This document shows positions 8,270 to 13,496 of a stretch of DNA of 13,496 bases, one piece after another; within the stretch, counting starts at the first letter, position 1, and each line of letters opens with the position of its first letter. Origin of the DNA: an uncultured Lachnospiraceae bacterium (GTDB lineage Bacteria > Bacillota > Clostridia > Lachnospirales > Lachnospiraceae); contig CATLGN010000018.1 in assembly GCA_949935685.1 (NCBI GenBank), forward strand, positions 1 through 13,496, given 5' to 3'. Made by a program: the position numbers and the translations under genes. The notes beneath the pieces are model-generated. The model searched no databases. It worked only from the letters and a program-made list of their open reading frames with translations, and was not told where the DNA came from.

Positions 8270-8296
8270 TAATCCACAGTTTCCACATTATCCACA
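8270..8296 (+). promoter_or_regulatory. Three end-to-end DnaA-box-like 9-mers upstream of the dnaD/dnaB-like gene
   Basis: Three contiguous 9-mers share one orientation: TAATCCACA (8270-8278, one mismatch), GTTTCCACA (8279-8287, two mismatches) and TTATCCACA (8288-8296, perfect). All end in TCCACA or TTCCACA, giving an exact 9-nt period. They lie about 70-96 nt upstream of the proposed -10 of the primosome operon, separated from the first pair by an AT-rich stretch (8189-8241, including TATATATAT). This fits DnaA control of the operon or a DnaA-titration locus. Confidence 0.7.
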
Positions 8297-8342
8297 ATTG
8301 CCGCAACCCTTGTGTTTTCAGCATTTGCAGAAAAATTTACTG

Positions 8343-8371
8343 TTTTATTTTTAAAAATAATATGGTATAAT
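8343..8371 (+). promoter_or_regulatory. Promoter of the dnaD/dnaB-like, dnaC-like, prs operon
   Basis: The -10 is a perfect extended form: TGG followed by TATAAT at 8366-8371. The best 17-nt-spaced -35 is weak (TTTTAT at 8343-8348), as is usual for extended -10 promoters. Start of transcription is predicted near 8378, giving a leader of about 32 nt before the ATG at 8410. A 16-bp palindrome (TTATTTTTAAAAATAA, 8345-8360) fills the spacer and overlaps the -35, so a repressor or DNA-bending protein there would affect initiation. Confidence 0.6.
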
Positions 8372-8409
8372 CACCTTGCTTTGTAACATATTACGAATCG
8401 GGTGGGAAC

Positions 8410-9471
8410 ATGGGAAAACTGACTGTTTACCGGGAAGATACCGCCGCCTTTACGGCGGTTTCGAATCAATTTATCGACTGTTATATGACAGACGCCAATG
8501 ATGCACAGTTAAAAGTGTATCTCTATTTGCTGCGCACACTACAGGCCGGCCGGGAAACCGACATCTCCGACATGGCCGACCGTTTTAATCATACGGAAAA
8601 AGATATTGTACGTGCGCTGAAATACTGGGAGAAGCAGGGTCTTCTCGCACTGGAATATGATCCCGGCAAAAACCTGTCCGCTATCCGGCTGCTCTCACCG
8701 TCTGCCGGAACGGTTTCACAACCCTGCAAAGCCGCAATGCCGGCCGCTTCCGTACACCCTGCGGACATCGTACCGCTTCCGGCCGCCGTGGAACCGGTTT
8801 CTTCCATACCGGAAAAACCATCGTATTCCGCCGATGACCTCAAAGCGTTTCGCAGCAATGAAGAAACCGAGCAGTTATTATTTATCGTGGAACAGTATAT
8901 CGGTAAACCGCTCAGTGTAACGGAAGTCAGGACCGTCCTCTTTATTTACGACAGCCTGCAGTTTTCTTCCGACCTGATCGACTATCTGGTTCAGTATTGT
9001 GTCGGAAAAGACAAAAAAAGTTTTCGTTATATTGAAAAAGTGGCGTTGGAATGGGCTGAAAATCATATTACCACACCCCTGCAGGCAAAAGAATTTGCCT
9101 GCAGATATGACAAAAATGTCTATACCATCATGCGGGCGCTCGGAAAAAACAGCGATCCCACACCCAAAGAACTTACTTATATCAACCGTTGGACGAAAGA
9201 ATGGGGATTTACCCTGCCTGTGATCGAGACTGCCTGTGAGCGCACGGTTCTCGCCGTGGACAAGCACCGTTTTGCATACGCGGACAGCATTCTCGCAAGC
9301 TGGAACCGTTCCCACGTACATACGCCGGAAGACATCCATACGGCAGATAAGGCTTATCACAAAAACAAGCCGGCTCAAACCCGTTCTTCTGTTTTAAATA
9401 ATCAATTTAATCAATTCCCCCAGAGAGATTATGACTTTGACGCTCTGGAAAAAGAACTGTTAAGCAACTGA
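8410..9471 (+). CDS. DnaD/DnaB-type primosome protein (replication initiation)
   Basis: The 353-residue product resembles the DnaD/DnaB initiation proteins of Firmicutes, which help DnaA and the loader place the replicative helicase at origins and restart sites. An N-terminal winged-helix-like domain spans about 1-95. A Pro/Ala-rich linker runs about 96-140. Two successive DnaB_2-type domains follow, each ending in the family's Tyr...Trp signature: YIEKVALEW at 207-215 and YADSILASW at 290-298. A basic, Gln/Asn-rich stretch leads to an acidic tail, DYDFDALEKELL (340-351). One wing plus two such domains is the DnaB plan of Bacillus rather than that of the 232-residue DnaD, so the symbol is left blank. 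The ATG follows a weak GGTGGGA site. The helicase loader gene follows after 22 nt, matching Bacillus dnaB-dnaI order. Confidence 0.88.
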   Translation: MGKLTVYREDTAAFTAVSNQFIDCYMTDANDAQLKVYLYLLRTLQAGRETDISDMADRFNHTEKDIVRALKYWEKQGLLALEYDPGKNLSAIRLLSPSAGTVSQPCKAAMPAASVHPADIVPLPAAVEPVSSIPEKPSYSADDLKAFRSNEETEQLLFIVEQYIGKPLSVTEVRTVLFIYDSLQFSSDLIDYLVQYCVGKDKKSFRYIEKVALEWAENHITTPLQAKEFACRYDKNVYTIMRALGKNSDPTPKELTYINRWTKEWGFTLPVIETACERTVLAVDKHRFAYADSILASWNRSHVHTPEDIHTADKAYHKNKPAQTRSSVLNNQFNQFPQRDYDFDALEKELLSN

Positions 9472-9493
9472 CATCATGTGAAGGAGAAATTTT

Positions 9494-10465
9494 GTGCCCC
9501 TGACCAACCAACAGTACGATTCCATTCTTCGGGAATATGAAGAAAAACAGAATCTTTCCAGACGAAATCAGCTTCAGAAAATAACCGAGATATATGAAAA
9601 AATACCGGAATACGAGGAAATAGAACAGACTGTTTCCTCTGTTTCTGTTGCCCAGGCCCGGAAGCTTCTAAGCGGGGACGAACAGGCTTTGGAGGATTTA
9701 AGGGAAACGCTCCATGTCCTGTCCGAAAAAAAAGCGGCGCTTTTGCGCGCTGCAGGTTATCCTTCGGACTATCTGGAACCGGAATATGCCTGTGCGCGCT
9801 GCCGGGATACGGGCTACCAAAACGGCCGGAAATGTATCTGCCTGAAACAACGAATCGTTTCGCTTTTATATGAACAGTCCAATCTGAAAGAAATACTCCA
9901 AAAAGAAAATTTTTCCGCATTATCATATGAATATTATCAGGGTGAAGATCTGGAACGTTTCCGGCAGACAGTTGCCGCCTGCCGGCATTTCATCCGGGAT
10001 TTCGATCATACATATCGAAACCTTTTCTTCTATGGCTCTGTAGGCGCCGGCAAATCCTTTCTGTGCAACTGTATCGCAAAGGAAATCATCGAAGCAGGTA
10101 AGCTTGTTCTCTATTTCAGCGCCAGCGGGCTGATTGACACGCTTTCCGGCAGCTCACAGGCCGCGAGGGACCGGGACAGCCTGCACGGTGTCAGTCAGGA
10201 TCTTTATCACTGTGATCTGCTCGTGATCGATGACCTGGGAACCGAATATACAAACGCCTATGTGGTGACGCAGCTTTTTTCCTGTCTGAACGAACGCCAT
10301 CTGCGCAGGAAACCGACGCTGATTTCCACCAATCTTTCTCTGGAAGATTTGCGAAATAAATATTCCGAACGAATTTTTTCCCGTATTACAAGCAATTATG
10401 ATATGTATAAAGTTACGGGACCGGATATCCGCATGTACCGAAAAACGCTGTTGATTAGAAAGTGA
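9494..10465 (+). CDS. Helicase loader ATPase, DnaC/DnaI family
   Basis: The protein (323 residues) is an AAA+ ATPase that would load the replicative DNA helicase together with the preceding primosome protein. Its N-terminal region is charged and helical (about 1-90). A Cys cluster follows: C100, C103, C114 and C116 in CARCRDTGYQNGRKCIC, the zinc-binding pattern seen in DnaI. The ATPase domain has Walker A GSVGAGKSF at 181-189, Walker B LLVIDDLG at 242-249, the sensor ISTN at 277-280 and a likely arginine finger in SERIFSRI (about 291-298). The start is GTG with AAGGAG 7 nt upstream; no better in-frame start gives a comparable ribosome site. It is 22 nt after the primosome gene and 10 nt before prs. 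An IstB transposition helper is unlikely: no transposase is adjacent, and the zinc region is DnaI-like. Confidence 0.9.
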   Translation: MPLTNQQYDSILREYEEKQNLSRRNQLQKITEIYEKIPEYEEIEQTVSSVSVAQARKLLSGDEQALEDLRETLHVLSEKKAALLRAAGYPSDYLEPEYACARCRDTGYQNGRKCICLKQRIVSLLYEQSNLKEILQKENFSALSYEYYQGEDLERFRQTVAACRHFIRDFDHTYRNLFFYGSVGAGKSFLCNCIAKEIIEAGKLVLYFSASGLIDTLSGSSQAARDRDSLHGVSQDLYHCDLLVIDDLGTEYTNAYVVTQLFSCLNERHLRRKPTLISTNLSLEDLRNKYSERIFSRITSNYDMYKVTGPDIRMYRKTLLIRK

Positions 10466-10475
10466 GGAATTTTTC

Positions 10476-11660
10476 ATGAGAGCGCGCGAAGAAAAACGAA
10501 ACCTGGAAACCATACCCGTAGGTTCCCTCGGTGTAATCACACTGGAAGGCTGCCGGAATCTGGGACAGAAAATCGATTATTATCTTGTAAAATGGCGGAC
10601 AGAACGGGAAAGCGAACACAAAGACAGTCTTGCCTTCGCCGGCTATCAACGCAATTCCTATCTGCTGGAAGCCAAAGTGCCTCGGTTTGGCTCAGGAGAG
10701 GCTAAGGGCGTCATTATGGAATCCGTGCGGGGCACGGATCTGTATATCCTCGTCGACGTCTGCAACTACAGCCTGACATATTCGCTCTGCGGTCATGAAA
10801 ATCATATGTCCCCCGACGATCACTATCAGGATCTGAAACGCATTATATCCGCCGTAGGCGGAAAAGCGCGGCGGATTACCGTAATTATGCCGTTTTTATA
10901 TGAAAGCCGCCAGCATAAACGGACATCGAGAGAATCCCTCGACTGTGCCATTGCCCTGCAGGAGCTCGTCTCCATGGGCGTTGACAACATCATCACCTTT
11001 GATGCACACGATGCCCGGGTTCAGAACGCCATCCCGCTTCACGGCTTCGAAACGGTACGTCCCTCCTATCAGTTTATCAAGGGTTTGTTGCGCAACGAAA
11101 AAAATCTGCAGATTGATTCCTCCCATATGATGGTTATCAGCCCCGATGAAGGCGGCATGAGCCGCGCGATCTACATCGCCAATGTACTGGGACTCGATAT
11201 GGGTATGTTCTATAAAAGAAGAGATTATACACGCCTTGTGGACGGACGCAATCCCATTGTCGCGCATGAGTTCCTTGGTACAAGCGTGGAGGGAAAAGAC
11301 ATGATTATCATTGATGATATGATCTCCTCCGGCGACAGTGTTGTTGAAGTCGCTGCAGCGCTGAAAGAGCGAAAAGCCCGTAAAATTTTTATCTGCGCCA
11401 CCTTCGGTCTCTTTACCAACGGTCTGTCCAGATTTGATCAGGCATATCGTGACGGCCTGATCGATAAGGTCCTGACAACAAACCTGATCTACCAGACGCC
11501 GGAACTGCTGGAACGCGAATGGTATATCAACTGTGATATGAGTAAATATGTCGCCTATCTGATTGATACATTGAATCATGATACCTCTATCAGCGATCTG
11601 CTTGATCCGAATGAAAGAATTCAGCGCACGGTATCCAAATATAAAACCGGCAAACGGTAA
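10476..11660 (+). CDS. prs: Ribose-phosphate pyrophosphokinase, long clostridial type
   Basis: PRPP synthetase transfers pyrophosphate from ATP to ribose-5-phosphate, giving the precursor of purines, pyrimidines, histidine and NAD. The 394-residue product is longer than classical enzymes (about 315 in E. coli). Landmarks: MPFLYESRQHKR at 138-149 where classical enzymes have the YARQDRK segment; FDAHDARVQ at 175-183 with the metal/ATP His178; the flexible-loop KRRDYTR at 247-253 followed by NPIVAHEFLG; and the PRPP-binding loop IIIDDMISSGDS at 277-288. Extra residues sit at the N-terminus (about 1-80) and in a C-terminal extension after residue 340. ATG follows AGGAA, 10 nt after the loader stop. 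It ends before a strong terminator and appears to be the last gene of the operon. Activity is inferred; a regulatory paralogue cannot be excluded. Confidence 0.88.
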   Translation: MRAREEKRNLETIPVGSLGVITLEGCRNLGQKIDYYLVKWRTERESEHKDSLAFAGYQRNSYLLEAKVPRFGSGEAKGVIMESVRGTDLYILVDVCNYSLTYSLCGHENHMSPDDHYQDLKRIISAVGGKARRITVIMPFLYESRQHKRTSRESLDCAIALQELVSMGVDNIITFDAHDARVQNAIPLHGFETVRPSYQFIKGLLRNEKNLQIDSSHMMVISPDEGGMSRAIYIANVLGLDMGMFYKRRDYTRLVDGRNPIVAHEFLGTSVEGKDMIIIDDMISSGDSVVEVAAALKERKARKIFICATFGLFTNGLSRFDQAYRDGLIDKVLTTNLIYQTPELLEREWYINCDMSKYVAYLIDTLNHDTSISDLLDPNERIQRTVSKYKTGKR

Positions 11661-11703
11661 AAAATTGCGACAATAAAATCACGGTATTGGAATGAAAATA
11701 CAA

Positions 11704-11729
11704 AAACGGGCTGCCTCGGCAGCCCGTTT
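11704..11729. terminator. Bidirectional intrinsic terminator between prs and mcp
   Basis: A perfect 11-bp, GC-rich stem (AAACGGGCTGC / GCAGCCCGTTT) has a 4-nt loop. Read on the plus strand it is followed by a short U-rich run (TTTCTCT). Read on the minus strand it is followed by TTTTTG, the stronger tract. It lies 43 nt after prs and 29 nt past the mcp stop, so it can end both convergent transcripts. Confidence 0.88.
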
Positions 11730-11758
11730 CTCTCATATTTCTATGTATAATTGTTTTT

Positions 11759-13474
11759 TCAGTCGCGATAAAGTCTGTCCGAACCCGCTCCCATTGCATA
11801 CTCTTCACGAAGTATAAATTTTGCCACAAGATTTTTCAGCATTTGTGACTGGCTGGAAAGTTCTTCGCTGGCTGCCGCGCTCTCCACTGCCGTAGCGGAG
11901 TTGGTCTGCACAACGCTGGAAATCTGGTTCACTCCCGTTGTCACCTGTTCCACGGCGCCTGCCTGCCGTTCAGCCGCATCGGCAATCAGCTCGACTTTCG
12001 CTGCCGCTTCCCGCACTTCTTCCACGGCCGTCTTCAACGACTCCGCCGTAGAACTTGCCAGTTCCATTCCGCGTTCTACCGCCCTGATGGAATTTTCGAT
12101 CAGCTCGGCCGTATTTTTGGACGCCTCCGAACTCTTTCCGGCAAGGTTGCGCACTTCATCCGCGACAACGGCAAATCCTTTGCCCGTTACGCCTGCTCTT
12201 GACGCTTCCACAGCCGCGTTAAATGCCAGTATATTCGTCTGGAAGGCAATATCCTCAATGGTTTTGATAATCTTTCCAATCTCGCTGGAAGTACGGGTAA
12301 TTTCCTCCATGGCAACCATCATATCATGCATTTGTCTGTTGCATGTCTCCATTTCATCGCCGACCATATTGGACTGGTCTTTTGCTTTGATCGCATTGTT
12401 TGCCGTCCCTTTAACCTGTTCGGAAATATCGGAAATCGTCGCCGCAAGCTCTTCCACTGCCGCCGCCTGTTCCGTAGCGCCCTGCGAAAGCGCCTGTGCG
12501 CCGTCCGAGACCTGACCGGAACCCGCGGAAACTTCATTTGCGCTCATATTAATCTGTCCAAGCGTGGAACTCAGATCACGGTTCAGTTTCCGTATGGAGA
12601 GCAATAAACTCTGAAAACTTCCCACATATCGTTCTTCCGCTTCTGTGCGCACATCGAAATTACCGTTTGCCATCTCGCTTAAAAGCCTCGAAGCGTCGGA
12701 AATCACGCTCCCCAGAATCACCGTCATATTTTTAAAGGTTGCTGCCAGACTGCCCAGTTCGTCTTTTGATTTCCATGTAACATTAATGTCAAAGTTACCG
12801 TCCACAATCTTATTGGCAGATGTCTCCAGTTCCCGAAGCGGTTTGGTAATCATTGTGGTCAGATATGTAGAAAGAACTATCGTTATAACCAACACTGTAA
12901 TGGCGATCGCAAGAAGCTCAAATTCAAGCTGTTTCTGCCGTTCTTTTGTATCCTCATAGTCCGTTGCCGCACTGGTCTGCGCTTCATTGCTGATTTTGAT
13001 CAGCAGGTCCACAGCCTCGTCCACCAGCGGCTGATACTCATTCAGCAGCATTTCCTGTGCCTGCACCTTATCGGTTCCGGCGATCTCAATGATCGCATGC
13101 TGCAGATCCATCGCCTCAGTCAGACTGGCTCCAAATGCTTCCACCAACTCTTTGCTTCCCTCAAAATTTTCAAACACCCATGTCGCATTTTCATTCAGCG
13201 CCGTAATCTCTTTCTGCATATCGGTCACATAGGTATCTTTCTTGGCTTCCTCATCCTCTATCGTAATAAAAGTAAGATCCTTTACGATAATCTGCAGCCC
13301 ACGACGCATGTTCATTACTTTGTTGGTGATCTGATAACCGACTTCATAGAAATCGGTATATTTCTCCGCGCTCTCCCGCAATCCTGTCACTGCAAGCATA
13401 ACCGTCCCGCAAAACAGTACAATGATCAGCATAAATGTCACCAGCAATTTTGTCCTAATCCTCAGATTTTTCAT
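11759..13474 (-). CDS. Methyl-accepting chemotaxis protein
   Basis: This 571-residue transmembrane chemoreceptor would signal to CheA/CheW. Basic residues precede TM1 (about 9-31); an extracytoplasmic helical sensor region covers about 32-185 (four-helix-bundle-like, ligand unknown); TM2 is about 186-209. A HAMP domain follows at about 207-259 and a second HAMP-like repeat at about 260-305 (LLSEMANGNFDV). The signalling coiled coil has its hairpin tip at about 411-445, containing IAFQTNILAFNAAVEASRAG and GKGFAVVADEVRNLA. Possible methylation stretches rich in Glu/Gln and Ala occur near 333-345 and 529-541. The C-terminus (REEYAMGAGSDRLYRD) lacks a recognisable CheR-tethering pentapeptide. ATG has AAGGAG 6 nt upstream. 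It runs convergent to prs; any upstream partner lies beyond the window. Confidence 0.95.
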   Translation of the reverse strand: MKNLRIRTKLLVTFMLIIVLFCGTVMLAVTGLRESAEKYTDFYEVGYQITNKVMNMRRGLQIIVKDLTFITIEDEEAKKDTYVTDMQKEITALNENATWVFENFEGSKELVEAFGASLTEAMDLQHAIIEIAGTDKVQAQEMLLNEYQPLVDEAVDLLIKISNEAQTSAATDYEDTKERQKQLEFELLAIAITVLVITIVLSTYLTTMITKPLRELETSANKIVDGNFDINVTWKSKDELGSLAATFKNMTVILGSVISDASRLLSEMANGNFDVRTEAEERYVGSFQSLLLSIRKLNRDLSSTLGQINMSANEVSAGSGQVSDGAQALSQGATEQAAAVEELAATISDISEQVKGTANNAIKAKDQSNMVGDEMETCNRQMHDMMVAMEEITRTSSEIGKIIKTIEDIAFQTNILAFNAAVEASRAGVTGKGFAVVADEVRNLAGKSSEASKNTAELIENSIRAVERGMELASSTAESLKTAVEEVREAAAKVELIADAAERQAGAVEQVTTGVNQISSVVQTNSATAVESAAASEELSSQSQMLKNLVAKFILREEYAMGAGSDRLYRD

Positions 13475-13496
13475 TTTCCTCTCCTTGTACTCCCAT

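Noticed and set aside
8135..8296. Main chromosomal origin (oriC)
   Set aside because: The boxes and AT-rich DNA are origin-like, but dnaA-dnaN, the usual neighbours of oriC in Clostridia, are absent. Regulation or titration is the safer reading.
13475..13496. Possible end of an upstream gene overlapping the mcp start
   Set aside because: Only 22 nt remain; one frame would give an ATGA stop-start overlap, but there is too little sequence to support a gene.

Overview
The window looks like a chromosomal core region of a low-to-mid GC, spore-forming Firmicute, most likely class Clostridia and probably Lachnospiraceae-like. This is inferred from the paired glgC/glgD, spoVG, a DnaD/DnaB-type primosome protein next to a DnaI-type helicase loader, a long clostridial-type PRPP synthetase, strong AGGAGG-type ribosome binding sites and AT-rich promoters. 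No insertion sequence, phage gene, CRISPR array, tRNA or rRNA was seen.

Layout. Bases 1-6467 are read on the minus strand, in the order glgC, glgD, spoVG, pth, mfd; mfd runs off the left edge and lacks its C-terminus. glgC and glgD overlap by 4 nt and spoVG follows after 25 nt, so these three look like one transcript. A hairpin separates spoVG from pth, and pth overlaps the start of mfd. A 287-nt AT-rich divergent region (6468-6754) holds a good minus-strand promoter for glgC, a plausible plus-strand promoter for murC and several inverted repeats. Plus-strand genes follow: murC, then a 275-nt non-coding region full of DnaA-box-like 9-mers, then dnaD/dnaB-like, dnaC/dnaI-like and prs in a tight operon. 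A strong bidirectional terminator separates prs from a convergent minus-strand chemoreceptor gene (mcp) that fills the right end.

How the genes fit together. The left block combines ADP-glucose synthesis for glycogen, a sporulation/septation regulator, ribosome rescue (Pth) and transcription-coupled repair (Mfd). The right block combines a peptidoglycan ligase (MurC), two replication-initiation proteins that load the replicative helicase, and PRPP synthesis for nucleotides. The most interesting signal is non-coding: two groups of end-to-end DnaA-box 9-mers, each with one perfect TTATCCACA, flank the murC-dnaD gap. This suggests that DnaA controls, or is titrated at, the operon encoding its own downstream primosome partners. 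Most of the window is otherwise ordinary housekeeping DNA, and I saw no clearly new multi-gene system.
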